Shown: in pieces, positions 39,148 to 51,041 of the stretch
How the letters are laid out: each line of letters opens with the position of its first letter
How positions within the stretch are numbered: position 1 is the stretch's first letter
Assembly (NCBI RefSeq): GCF_021295345.1
Contig: NZ_JAIMJB010000006.1
Span: forward strand, 151,892 to 215,891
Reading direction: 5' to 3'
Source of the DNA: Motilimonas eburnea
Lineage (GTDB): Bacteria > Pseudomonadota > Gammaproteobacteria > Enterobacterales > CBDFNC01
DNA length: 64,000 nt
Translations under genes and position numbers: made by a program
Notes under the pieces: model-generated
What the model saw: only the letters and a program-made list of their open reading frames with translations
Database searches by the model: none
What the model was told of the DNA's origin: nothing

Positions 39148-39780
39148 TCAAGCCAATTCCCCGTTAATAAGCGGTACAAAGCGAACCATTTCGATTGTTT
39201 GACTCACTAAACGATGCTCCTCTCGTGTGATCACCTTAAGCAGTTGCTCTTGCTCGCCGACTGGGATCACTAATCGCCCACCCACTTTGAGTTGCGTAAG
39301 CAGGGCATCAGGAACAGAACTGGCTGCCGCGGTCACTATGATGGCATCAAATGGCCCCTTACTTGGCCACCCTTGCCAGCCATCACCGTGTTTTGTCACG
39401 ACATTGTGGCAGTCGAGTCGATTAAATTTGCGCCGCGCTTGAAACTTAAGGCTCTTAATTCTCTCTATGGTGCAGACCGATGGAACCAATTGTGATAACA
39501 CCGTAGTTTGATAACCCGACCCCGTGCCCACTTCTAAAACATGCTGTGGTTCAACCTCAAGTAGCAGCTCAGTCATTCTTGCCACGATATAAGGTTGAGA
39601 GATGGTTTGCCCTTGACCAATGGGCAGCGCAGTATTTTCCCACGCTTGGTGAGAAAACGCCTCATCAACAAATAAATGCCTAGGTGTTTGTGCTATCACA
39701 GTTAACACCTTTTCATTACCTATGCCCATATCGCGTAGAGTATTGGCAAGGGCCATGCCTGCGGGAGTCGTCATTAGCAT
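39148..39780 (-). CDS. pcm: Protein-L-isoaspartate O-methyltransferase
   Basis: A 210-aa SAM-dependent repair enzyme for isoaspartyl residues. The SAM motif is [18 protein letters not shown] (about 79-96), with the substrate-binding [11 protein letters not shown] before it. The ATG at 39780 overlaps the surE stop by one base; a second ATG follows two codons later. Part of truD-surE-pcm-nlpD-rpoS. Confidence 0.96.
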   Translation of the reverse strand: MLMTTPAGMALANTLRDMGIGNEKVLTVIAQTPRHLFVDEAFSHQAWENTALPIGQGQTISQPYIVARMTELLLEVEPQHVLEVGTGSGYQTTVLSQLVPSVCTIERIKSLKFQARRKFNRLDCHNVVTKHGDGWQGWPSKGPFDAIIVTAAASSVPDALLTQLKVGGRLVIPVGEQEQLLKVITREEHRLVSQTIEMVRFVPLINGELA

Positions 39781-40520
39781 TAACTTAACTCCCAGCCTTG
39801 GTTCATATTGGCCAGCGCATCTTGATGGGTTAAATCTATGGTTAACGGCGTCACAGAAACATAGCCATTGGCAATAGCGTAAAAGTCCGTATCTGGCCCA
39901 GCATCTTGGGTCTTACCCGGCGGCCCAATCCAGAAGATAGACTTCCCTCGGGGATCAATTTGCTTAACAATGGGCTCGGCACGATGGCGGCTTCCTAAAC
40001 GCGTTAGCTTAATACCTTTTATCTCGTTCAGTGGCAAATCAGGCACATTCACATTCAAGACTTGCGCTCCACTCAGGCCGAATTGTTGTAATTTGCTTAA
40101 AACGACTTTAGCGTAATGCGCCGCACTGTCGTAGTGCTTATCACCCACTAACGAAATGGCCATCGCCGGAAGACCAAGAAAGCGTCCCTCCGTTGCCGCA
40201 GCCACGGTACCAGAATAAATCACATCATCCCCTAAGTTGGCACCTTCATTGATCCCCGCTATCACGATATCAGGCTCTTGTTCAAACAATTCATTAATCG
40301 CTAAATGCACACTATCTGTTGGCGTACCATTCACGCTGTAAAAGCCGTTATCCAACTGGCGTAATCGCAATGGCGACTCTAAGGTTAAGGAATTACTTGC
40401 CCCGCTATGGTTTCGTTCCGGGGCTACGGTGACGACATGGGCAATGTCAGCTAACGCGTTGGATAATGCTGCAATCCCAGGAGCAAAAACCCCATCATCA
40501 TTACTCACTAGTATTTGCAT
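39780..40520 (-). CDS. surE: 5'/3'-nucleotidase SurE
   Basis: A survival-phase nucleotidase, 246 aa from the ATG at 40520 ([15 protein letters not shown], with the metal-binding NDD). AGGAGAG precedes that ATG. Further family motifs are [11 protein letters not shown] and [14 protein letters not shown]. The start lies 20 nt inside the end of truD, so the genes are translationally linked. Confidence 0.96.
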   Translation of the reverse strand: MQILVSNDDGVFAPGIAALSNALADIAHVVTVAPERNHSGASNSLTLESPLRLRQLDNGFYSVNGTPTDSVHLAINELFEQEPDIVIAGINEGANLGDDVIYSGTVAAATEGRFLGLPAMAISLVGDKHYDSAAHYAKVVLSKLQQFGLSGAQVLNVNVPDLPLNEIKGIKLTRLGSRHRAEPIVKQIDPRGKSIFWIGPPGKTQDAGPDTDFYAIANGYVSVTPLTIDLTHQDALANMNQGWELS

Positions 40521-41538
40521 AACTCTCCTGCTCTTCGATAAGTTCTCGAATGACACTGGTTGCATAACAACCCGATGGCAAGTAAAAGCTGATCACCGCA
40601 TCATTGCCTTCAACCGCCACTTGCAATTGATCGGGTAACATAAACAGGGCTCGGCGCTCTTGGCGCAAGCCATTGTCTTCAAGGCCTTGTTTTAACTCTT
40701 GTTCATTCTCAAGTACAGCCTGCTCAAAGGCTTCAGCTTCAAGATTCGCGGCTAATTCCCCCTTACCCCAAAGCGGTCCGGTTAATTGAATATTGTGCTC
40801 TGCGAGTCGTTGACTCAAGCTGGGATCGGCTTGCTCGGTCGTGAAGTAGGAACGGCTACCCACTAAACCACAACAATCACCCGGTAACACGGTAAACGCT
40901 AAGTTTTGCTCAATACGCGCACTGATGACACGATTAAACAAATAACTACGCGCTGCAGATAAATACATGCTGCGCTTAAATCTATCTTTAATTTTACGCC
41001 CTGCAAACATGCTTTTAGCAGCGCTGATGTTGCCACCAGAAAAACCAAAGCGTTGTTGACCAAAATAGTTTGGCACACCTTGTTTTATCTGCTCAACTCT
41101 TTGCAATAGCTGAGCCATATCAGACACATCTCTCAGACGAATAGAAAACGCGTTCCCCGCTAAAGCGCCGGTTTTTAATTTTCTATTATGGCGAGTAATA
41201 TCTAAGATGGTGACATTGTCATTGTTTAAAGCACTAAAGTCGGGGGTGATTAAACCGGGAATATGTACCGAAAAGGTTTGTTCTGTGATCCCTCTGCGGT
41301 CTTTTAAGCCTGCATAAGTCACCATCTTGGCAGGTAAGCCTGCAATCTTAGCGATTTCTTTGGCGATATATTGCGTGTTTTCATCGCGTTTTTGCAGCCG
41401 AATAAACACATGCTCGCCTTCACCCGTTGGTTGAAAACCCAGGTTTTCAACCACCACAAAATCTTCAACTTCGGATTTAAACTGAGCCGTGATAGTGGGG
41501 GCGCCATAAAGATAGGCCCAGTTCATTTCAATGCTCAT
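40501..41538 (-). CDS. truD: tRNA pseudouridine synthase TruD
   Basis: A 345-aa synthase for pseudouridine-13 in tRNA. The catalytic Asp lies in [13 protein letters not shown] (about 78-90). NYFGQQRFG and the TruD insertion domain follow. The start at 41538 overlaps ispF by ATGA. In this operon with ispD, ispF and surE, as in E. coli. Confidence 0.96.
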   Translation of the reverse strand: MSIEMNWAYLYGAPTITAQFKSEVEDFVVVENLGFQPTGEGEHVFIRLQKRDENTQYIAKEIAKIAGLPAKMVTYAGLKDRRGITEQTFSVHIPGLITPDFSALNNDNVTILDITRHNRKLKTGALAGNAFSIRLRDVSDMAQLLQRVEQIKQGVPNYFGQQRFGFSGGNISAAKSMFAGRKIKDRFKRSMYLSAARSYLFNRVISARIEQNLAFTVLPGDCCGLVGSRSYFTTEQADPSLSQRLAEHNIQLTGPLWGKGELAANLEAEAFEQAVLENEQELKQGLEDNGLRQERRALFMLPDQLQVAVEGNDAVISFYLPSGCYATSVIRELIEEQESYANTSE

Positions 41539-42014
41539 GAGTTGGCCACCAATAACACCACACTATGACAGGCAATGCCTTCTTTACGCCCGGTAAAGCC
41601 AAGTTTCTCCGATGTCGTTGCTTTAACATTAACTTGAGAAATATCCGCGTCTAAATCTGCTGCTAAACAAGCACGCATCGCATCAATATGAGGGGCCATT
41701 TTCGGTGCTTGGGCTATGATGGTGACATCTAAGTTACCTAAACGAAATCCCATCTCTTTTGCTTTAGCAAACACATCTCTTAATAAAATTCGACTGTCGA
41801 TGCCCGCATAGCTGGCATCCGTATCGGGAAAGTGGCGACCAATATCACCTAACGCTAACGCACCTAGGATAGCATCTGTGACGGCATGTAATGCCACATC
41901 GCCGTCAGAATGGGCAACTAAACCTTTTTCATAAGGTACGGCAACGCCACCAATAATAACCGGGCCTTCGCCACCAAATTTATGTACATCAAAACCGTGC
42001 CCAATTCTAATCAT
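41535..42014 (-). CDS. ispF: 2-C-methyl-D-erythritol 2,4-cyclodiphosphate synthase
   Basis: A 159-aa enzyme of the MEP isoprenoid pathway. The zinc-binding [11 protein letters not shown] (Asp8, His10 type) and [20 protein letters not shown] are clear. It overlaps ispD by 4 nt and truD by 4 nt. Confidence 0.97.
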   Translation of the reverse strand: MIRIGHGFDVHKFGGEGPVIIGGVAVPYEKGLVAHSDGDVALHAVTDAILGALALGDIGRHFPDTDASYAGIDSRILLRDVFAKAKEMGFRLGNLDVTIIAQAPKMAPHIDAMRACLAADLDADISQVNVKATTSEKLGFTGRKEGIACHSVVLLVANS

Positions 42015-42712
42015 GCTAAGCCTTCATTTTTTAATTGCTTAATAAATAACTCGGCCATCGCCATGTCCTCTGGTCGAGTCACTTTAATATTGTCGCCTCG
42101 TCCCGCTATCACCGCACAGGGCTGACCTGCTAATTCCATCGCCGATGCTTCATCGGTAATTAAGCGCCCTTGCGTTATACCTTGTTGTAAACTTTGCATC
42201 AGTTCTTTACGGGGAAATCCTTGGGGTGTTAACGCATGCCACAAGTGCTCACGAGCGACCGTCTTAATGATTTGCCCCGATTCATCACAACGCTTCATGG
42301 TATCGCGCACCTGAGTTGCAAGAATAGCCCCAGATTGCTGCTCACGGGCATGAGCGATGAGTAAATCAATATCCAGTTTAGTTAAACATGGTCGCGCCGC
42401 ATCATGCACTAGCACCCAATCGGCTTGCGCAACCGAGTGCAAGCCGCTCAATACCGAGTCGGCTCGCTCTGCCCCGCCTTTAGCCGTGGTCAATTTTGGA
42501 TGAGAAGCACAGCTTAATACGTTAAACCATTGATCGTTTTCCGCTAATACCACCACCACTTGCTCAATCTCAGGGTGATTAAGCAAAGGGGCTAGGCTTA
42601 ATTCAATCACCGTTGCTCCCGCCAAGGGCAAATACTGCTTAGGCAACTCAGCTTGCATCCTCGCGCCTATTCCTGCGGCAGGCACAACAGCGGCATACGT
42701 TTGCTTATTCAT
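42011..42712 (-). CDS. ispD: 2-C-methyl-D-erythritol 4-phosphate cytidylyltransferase
   Basis: A 233-aa MEP-pathway enzyme. The nucleotide-binding [20 protein letters not shown] (about 9-28) and [11 protein letters not shown] are present, with [12 protein letters not shown] near the C-terminus. It overlaps ftsB by 8 nt and ispF by 4 nt. Substrate passes directly to IspF only after IspE, which is not in the window. Confidence 0.97.
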   Translation of the reverse strand: MNKQTYAAVVPAAGIGARMQAELPKQYLPLAGATVIELSLAPLLNHPEIEQVVVVLAENDQWFNVLSCASHPKLTTAKGGAERADSVLSGLHSVAQADWVLVHDAARPCLTKLDIDLLIAHAREQQSGAILATQVRDTMKRCDESGQIIKTVAREHLWHALTPQGFPRKELMQSLQQGITQGRLITDEASAMELAGQPCAVIAGRGDNIKVTRPEDMAMAELFIKQLKNEGLA

Positions 42713-42995
42713 TACGTTTATTTTCTTTGGGTAAAATACGGAAGAAGGTTTCGCCTTGCTTGATTAAACCAAGTTCATTTCTAGCCCGCTCTTCAACAGA
42801 TTCCGTGCCCTGTTTTAAATCGGCGATATCAGCAAACATGCGCTGGTTTCGCTCACGTAAGACGGCATTATCTTGCTCTTGTTGGTTCACTTCCTCGGCT
42901 AGGCGAGTGTAGTCAGCCAAACCATTTTTACCACGCCATAAGTGGTATTGCAGTAATGCCAATATTAGACATAAAAGGAGAGTGAAAAAACGCAT
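42705..42995 (-). CDS. ftsB: Cell division protein FtsB
   Basis: A 96-aa bitopic divisome protein that bridges FtsL and FtsQ. One TM segment at about 3-19 (FFTLLLCLILALLQYHLW), then a leucine-zipper-like coiled coil (about 28-65) and the conserved EERARNELGLIKQGETFFRI. First gene before ispD, as in E. coli. A 260-bp gap to eno follows upstream. Confidence 0.95.
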   Translation of the reverse strand: MRFFTLLLCLILALLQYHLWRGKNGLADYTRLAEEVNQQEQDNAVLRERNQRMFADIADLKQGTESVEERARNELGLIKQGETFFRILPKENKRNE

Positions 42996-43173
42996 AATTG
43001 TATTAGCAAGCCATCAGTCAGGTTAGTTAAGCAAAGCGTTATATCTTTAATGCCAGCTAGTTTCCCATATAAAAGCATGCAAATCAGCAACTCAAACGGA
43101 AATTGTTAAGGGATTTAGCATAGTTTTCACTATTACTTTTGCAATTAGGGGGCAAAACCACGGTAGTAAAACG

Positions 43174-43200
43174 CAAAAATCCCCGCCGAGGCAGGGATTT
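43174..43200 (-). terminator. Terminator of eno
   Basis: A stem of AAATCCC/GGGATTT extended by GC/GC pairs past one mismatch (43177-43200), followed on the minus strand by TTTTTGCG. It lies 55 nt past the eno stop. Confidence 0.75.
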
Positions 43201-43255
43201 AAATCTATGTATCTAACCATCAATTACCATGGAGGTAACTGAATGGACGGCTAGA

Positions 43256-44581
<1,326 letters not shown>

Positions 44582-44640
44582 TTACAACATTTTAAATTAT
44601 GAATTTTTTAACAAATCTTCGCTATCGGGTCAATGAGAAA

Positions 44641-46293
<1,653 letters not shown>

Positions 46294-46411
46294 TTAGGAG
46301 TGTTACGATGGTTTTGAGACGTTCAAGACGGGAAAAAATTATAACAAAACCACCCCTAGCTCACAACGAAAGATAGTGTAACGAGGCAAGAAATTTTCAT
46401 CTTGTTTTAAA

Positions 46412-47242
46412 TCAACTTTCGTAAGTTTCTTTCACTTTTTGCCAAATTTGTTCCATTTCATCCAGAGAACATTGATCCAGCGCTTTGTTTTGGCTCAAAA
46501 AGTGCTTTTCTAACAAGCGAAAACGACGCTCAAACTTGTCATTAGCACGGCGTAATGCTTGCTCAGGATCGTGCTTTAAGTGTCGTACTAGGTTCACCGT
46601 AGCGAATAATAAATCCCCCACTTCATCTTCGATTCTGTCTTGGTCAGGAGACACTTGGTGAACCTCATCCAGCACCTCATCAATTTCTTCTTTGATCTTA
46701 TCTACCACTGGGCCCAAGGTATGCCAATCAAAGCCCACCGTCGCGCATCGTTTTTGGATCTTATTGGCGCGCGTTAACGCCGGCATAGCGCGAGGAATAT
46801 TGTCTAACACACTTAATTCTTGCGCTTGTTCAGAATCCGCTTTTGCCGCAAGCGTAATAGCCCTTTCTTGGGCTTTTTCTGCCTCCCAGTTAGCCTTGAC
46901 GGCTTGCTCATCAGCAAAGTCAGCTTGGCCAAACACATGAGGGTGACGCCGTACCAATTTTTCGGAAACAGCTTCAACCACATCATTAAAATCAAATAGT
47001 TGCTGCTCTTTGGCTAATTGGGCGTAAAACACCACCTGAAATAATAAGTCGCCTAGCTCGCCTTTTAATTCTTGATAATCTTGCTGTTCAATCGCATCGG
47101 CTACCTCATAGGCCTCTTCCAAGGTATGGGGCACAATCGAGCGAAACGTTTGCTTTTGATCCCAAGGACAGCCGTCATCGGGATCCCGTAATTTCGCCAT
47201 AATTTCAAGTAATTGGTTAATATTGCTCGATTTTTGTTTCAT
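46412..47242 (-). CDS. mazG: Nucleoside triphosphate pyrophosphohydrolase MazG
   Basis: A 276-aa house-cleaning NTPase with two all-alpha MazG domains. The N-terminal one has CPWDQKQTFRSIVPHTLEEAYE and ELGDLLFQVVFYAQL; the C-terminal one has EEIDEVLDEV and EDEVGDLLFATVNLVRHL. It starts 3 nt after the relA stop, so it is co-transcribed; MazG can limit ppGpp, which fits this pairing. Confidence 0.96.
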   Translation of the reverse strand: MKQKSSNINQLLEIMAKLRDPDDGCPWDQKQTFRSIVPHTLEEAYEVADAIEQQDYQELKGELGDLLFQVVFYAQLAKEQQLFDFNDVVEAVSEKLVRRHPHVFGQADFADEQAVKANWEAEKAQERAITLAAKADSEQAQELSVLDNIPRAMPALTRANKIQKRCATVGFDWHTLGPVVDKIKEEIDEVLDEVHQVSPDQDRIEDEVGDLLFATVNLVRHLKHDPEQALRRANDKFERRFRLLEKHFLSQNKALDQCSLDEMEQIWQKVKETYES

Positions 47243-47245
47243 CTA

Positions 47246-49456
47246 TTAAATCCGTTTGGTTTCCGATACGCCTTTTAAGGCATTCACCTTGGCCAACACC
47301 TTACCCAAAGAGTCGACGTTATTAATCTCCAACTCCATATCAATAATGGCCGTTTGACTGCGAGTATCAGAGTGGCTTTTCACGCCCAATACATTCACTT
47401 TTTCGTTCGCCAACAAGGTGGTGATGTCTTTTAACAAGCCATTGCGGTCCATGGCAGTGACACGCACGGTTAATGAATACCCGGCTGACTCTTCACTGCC
47501 CCACTGGGCATCAATGACACGTTCGGGATGGGCTTCTTCTAAATCTTTTAACTGCTCACATTCAAGACGATGCACCGAAATGCCGCGCCCTTGGGTGATA
47601 TAACCGCAGATTTCATCGCCCGGTACAGGCTGACAACAACGGGCGATGGAAGTCATTAAATTGCCCACACCATCGACCACAACATGATCTTTCTTGCGAC
47701 GGGTTTTACTGGTTGCAGCAGAGCGCTTTGCCACCTCTTCTAACGCTTGACGATCCGCTTCAGCAGCGGAGGGTTTATTGTGCAAGTTTTGAATAATATT
47801 AATGAAATGATTCAAGCGAATGTCATTACTACCAATACCGGCAAATAGCTCTTCCATCGACGACACATTGGCTTTTTTCAGTGCCGGCTCAGCCGCCGTT
47901 AACTTCAAGCCGTGTTTTGCCAGTTCCGTTTCCAGCATTTCTTTACCCGCATGTATGTGTTTATCTTTATCAAGCTGGCGAAACCAAGTGGCGATTTTGG
48001 CGCGAGCTCGCGATGAATTGACATATCCAGTATGGGCATTGAGCCAATCTCGACTTGGATTGGGCTCTTTTTGGGTAATAATTTCGACCTGATCACCGGT
48101 TTGTAAGTGATAGGTAAAGGGAACTATTTTGCCCCCGACCTTAGAGCCGATACAGCGGTGTCCAACTTGGCTGTGAATGTAATAAGCAAAATCTAACGGG
48201 GTTGAACCAGACGGTAAGTCGACCACTTCGCCTTTAGGGGTAAACACATACACTCGCTCTTCAAACACCTGGCTGCGAACTTCATCCACTAAACTGCCCG
48301 ATTCCGTCATGTCATCTTGCCAAGCAATCAGTTTACGCAGCCAGGCAATGCGCTCTTCATAGCCATTGTCTTTGCCAACCGCGCCTTCTTTGTATTTCCA
48401 ATGAGCCGCCACGCCAAGCTCCGCATTTTCATGCATGGCTTGAGTACGAATTTGGATTTCAACAGGTCGCCCCTGTGGGCCCAGCACCACGGTGTGAATC
48501 GACTGGTAACCATTGGGCTTAGGGTTTGCCACATAATCATCAAATTCACTTGGCAAATGGTTGTACAGGGTGTGTACCACCCCTAATGCGGCATAGCAAT
48601 CTTGCAGACGATCACAAATGATACGCACCGCCCGCACATCAAAGAGCTCATCAAAGGCTAAGGATTTTTTCTGCATCTTTTTCCAGATGCTATAAATGTG
48701 TTTGGGTCGGCCATACACTTGTGCTGCAATGTCATGCTCTTTCATGCCTTGGCGCAGGTTATCAACGAAAGCGCCTATATAGGTTTCACGATCAATGCGT
48801 TTTTCATCTAATTGCTTAGCAATTTTTTTGTAGGTATCAGGATGTAAATAGCGAAAAGACAGATCTTCTAGTTCCCACTTTAACTGACCAATACCCAAGC
48901 GGTTAGCGAGAGGCGCGTAGATATCGGCAATTTCTCTTGCGGCTAATACGCGCGTCTCTTCCGAGGCGTTTTTGATTAACCGTAGGTGACATATCCGCTC
49001 GGCCAGTTTGATCACCACCGCTCGCACATCTTCCACCATGGCTAACAGCATGCGACGTAGATTGTCTATTTGCATATCCGAGGGTTTGGCATGGCCTTTG
49101 TTTTGCAGGGTGCGAATGGCTTCCATGTCCGTCACGCCTTGAACTAATCGCGCGGCGACCTTGCCAAAGTGCTCGGAAACCCAAGTGACATCTTTAAACT
49201 TATGTTCAAAGCTGGGGAATAATAAAGCGGCTTTTAGGGTACTGACATCCATATTCATGGTGATTAATATTTCCACCATTTCGACACCGATTTCCAGCAC
49301 TTCAGGTCGCTGTTCTTGCTGACTAATTAATTGAACGGCATCATAGACTTGCTCAATTTTTTGTTGCTCTTTGTCATTCAGTCTAAGTGAAGAGGCCCAC
49401 GCTTTAGGATCACGCTCTTGCTGATTGATAAAGTGGGTATCTCTAACTGAAACCAT
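47246..49456 (-). CDS. relA: (p)ppGpp synthetase RelA
   Basis: A 736-aa ribosome-associated stringent-response enzyme. The N-terminal hydrolase-like domain is degenerate (LLFPSFEHKF in place of a functional HD motif), as in true RelA. The synthetase domain contains VYGRPKHIYSIWKKMQ and ELFDVRAVRII (about 243-280). TGS (YVFTPKGEVVDLPSG), a Cys-rich ARCCQPVPGDEICGY region and a C-terminal ACT domain follow. Between rlmD and mazG. Confidence 0.97.
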   Translation of the reverse strand: MVSVRDTHFINQQERDPKAWASSLRLNDKEQQKIEQVYDAVQLISQQEQRPEVLEIGVEMVEILITMNMDVSTLKAALLFPSFEHKFKDVTWVSEHFGKVAARLVQGVTDMEAIRTLQNKGHAKPSDMQIDNLRRMLLAMVEDVRAVVIKLAERICHLRLIKNASEETRVLAAREIADIYAPLANRLGIGQLKWELEDLSFRYLHPDTYKKIAKQLDEKRIDRETYIGAFVDNLRQGMKEHDIAAQVYGRPKHIYSIWKKMQKKSLAFDELFDVRAVRIICDRLQDCYAALGVVHTLYNHLPSEFDDYVANPKPNGYQSIHTVVLGPQGRPVEIQIRTQAMHENAELGVAAHWKYKEGAVGKDNGYEERIAWLRKLIAWQDDMTESGSLVDEVRSQVFEERVYVFTPKGEVVDLPSGSTPLDFAYYIHSQVGHRCIGSKVGGKIVPFTYHLQTGDQVEIITQKEPNPSRDWLNAHTGYVNSSRARAKIATWFRQLDKDKHIHAGKEMLETELAKHGLKLTAAEPALKKANVSSMEELFAGIGSNDIRLNHFINIIQNLHNKPSAAEADRQALEEVAKRSAATSKTRRKKDHVVVDGVGNLMTSIARCCQPVPGDEICGYITQGRGISVHRLECEQLKDLEEAHPERVIDAQWGSEESAGYSLTVRVTAMDRNGLLKDITTLLANEKVNVLGVKSHSDTRSQTAIIDMELEINNVDSLGKVLAKVNALKGVSETKRI

Positions 49457-49511
49457 AATCCTGATTCTCCAAAATAAGCGGTGAATATCGTGTTAGCCTA
49501 GGCGTAACGGG

Positions 49512-50876
49512 TTATTTCTTTGTATCACGCACAAACAGGGCCATGGACTCCATATGTGCCGTTTGCGGGAACATGTCAATCAATCCCAACTTCGCCAACC
49601 TGTAACCCCGATCCAACAACGACTTGGCATCTCGAGCCAGGGTGGCTGGATTACATGACACATAGACAATACGCTGGCAATTTAGTTTAACTAAATGTTC
49701 GGTCACAAACAGCGCACCATCGCGAGCAGGATCAAGCAGGGCCTTATTGAAGGTTTGCTTGGCCCAAGGTTGCTGGCTAAAATCTTGGCTTAAATCTGCT
49801 TGATAAAATGCCGCGTTACTCAGACCTGCTCGCTGTGCATTCCCCTTCGCCTGCTCAACCATACTTGCCACCCCTTCAACCCCCACGACCTGAGCGGCTT
49901 GCGTTGCGATAGGCAAACTAAAATTCCCCAAACCACAAAACAAGTCCAAAACCTTGTCGTCTTGTTGTATGTCCAGCCAAGCCAATGCTTGCTCTATCAT
50001 CTTTAGGTTTACCTTAGCATTCACTTGAATAAAGTTATTAGGAGCAAACTCAATCGCTTGCTGCCAAGGTATGAGGCCATAACGTAAAGTAACAGGGAGG
50101 TTCCCTGTTTCAGACGAAGTAAGCAATTGCTGTACCTGATTGTCATTCCCCTGCAAAAAAATGATCGCTTGGTGCGCTATTGATAGCGCTTCAAGAATTT
50201 TGTAATCCTTTTTAGTCAAAGGCTTAAGGTGGCGCAATAGGATAGCAGGACCTTGTTCGGCAAGGTAGAAAGACACATGTCCTAACCCTGCAACGATGCT
50301 TAGTTGAGTCAAGGCTTGGTACACTGGGCCAATCAACGCTTCAAGTTGCGGCCCCAAAACAGGGCACACTTTTTGCTCAAACAAATCATTACTGCCCTTG
50401 CGACGAAAGCTCATTTGCAAATGACGCTGTTTCTTATGGTATTGCAAACCAAATCGCGCGGTGCGCCGATAACCGAATTCATCACAATAAAGCGTTGGCG
50501 CCAATTCAATATCGGTAACCTTGGCAAATTTAGCTATCAAGCCTAATAAACTCTCAGCCTTGTAGTCCAGTTGACTCGGATAGCTAAGGTGCTGTAAATC
50601 ACAGCCACCACATATTTGATAATGTTGACAACTTGGCGTTTGACGCTGAGGCGAAGGCGACAGGATAGAAAGGGCTTGCGCCGTAGCAAACTCCTTTTTT
50701 TGTTGCTGTAATTGTGCCACGACTTGCTCGCCTGCAATCGCACCACTCACAAAAACAGGCTTGCCTTGGTGCTGTGCGATGCCGCGACCTTGGTGATCCC
50801 AGCGTAAAATATCTAAGGTTAATTTCGCCGTGCTACGTGCATTGGAATGCGCTTTGGGCTTAAAAAATTGGGCCAT
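49512..50876 (-). CDS. rlmD: 23S rRNA (uracil-1939-C5)-methyltransferase RlmD
   Basis: A 454-aa RumA-type enzyme. A TRAM domain (about 12-75) is followed by the 4Fe-4S ligand cluster around CQHYQICGGCDLQHL. The SAM-binding VLDLFCGLGNFSLP (about 308-321) and the catalytic Cys in VYVSCNPATLARD complete it. It is divergent from barA and upstream of relA, the same trio as in E. coli. Confidence 0.96.
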   Translation of the reverse strand: MAQFFKPKAHSNARSTAKLTLDILRWDHQGRGIAQHQGKPVFVSGAIAGEQVVAQLQQQKKEFATAQALSILSPSPQRQTPSCQHYQICGGCDLQHLSYPSQLDYKAESLLGLIAKFAKVTDIELAPTLYCDEFGYRRTARFGLQYHKKQRHLQMSFRRKGSNDLFEQKVCPVLGPQLEALIGPVYQALTQLSIVAGLGHVSFYLAEQGPAILLRHLKPLTKKDYKILEALSIAHQAIIFLQGNDNQVQQLLTSSETGNLPVTLRYGLIPWQQAIEFAPNNFIQVNAKVNLKMIEQALAWLDIQQDDKVLDLFCGLGNFSLPIATQAAQVVGVEGVASMVEQAKGNAQRAGLSNAAFYQADLSQDFSQQPWAKQTFNKALLDPARDGALFVTEHLVKLNCQRIVYVSCNPATLARDAKSLLDRGYRLAKLGLIDMFPQTAHMESMALFVRDTKK

Positions 50877-51041
50877 GGGGTTCTATGTAGGTAAACAACT
50901 AAGCTGTCTATTGTCACATATCTGGTTAAAATCGAAAACCTTCACACTAAAAGTCAGCGTTTGCTCATGGTTGTAACCCTATTACCGCGCCTCGCATCAT
51001 GCTAACATGTGGAAACATGTATTGTTATTTTATCATTTGAT

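Noticed and set aside
47820..48092. 90-aa plus-strand ORF opposite relA
   Set aside because: Shadow frame of relA, without a start site or similarity.
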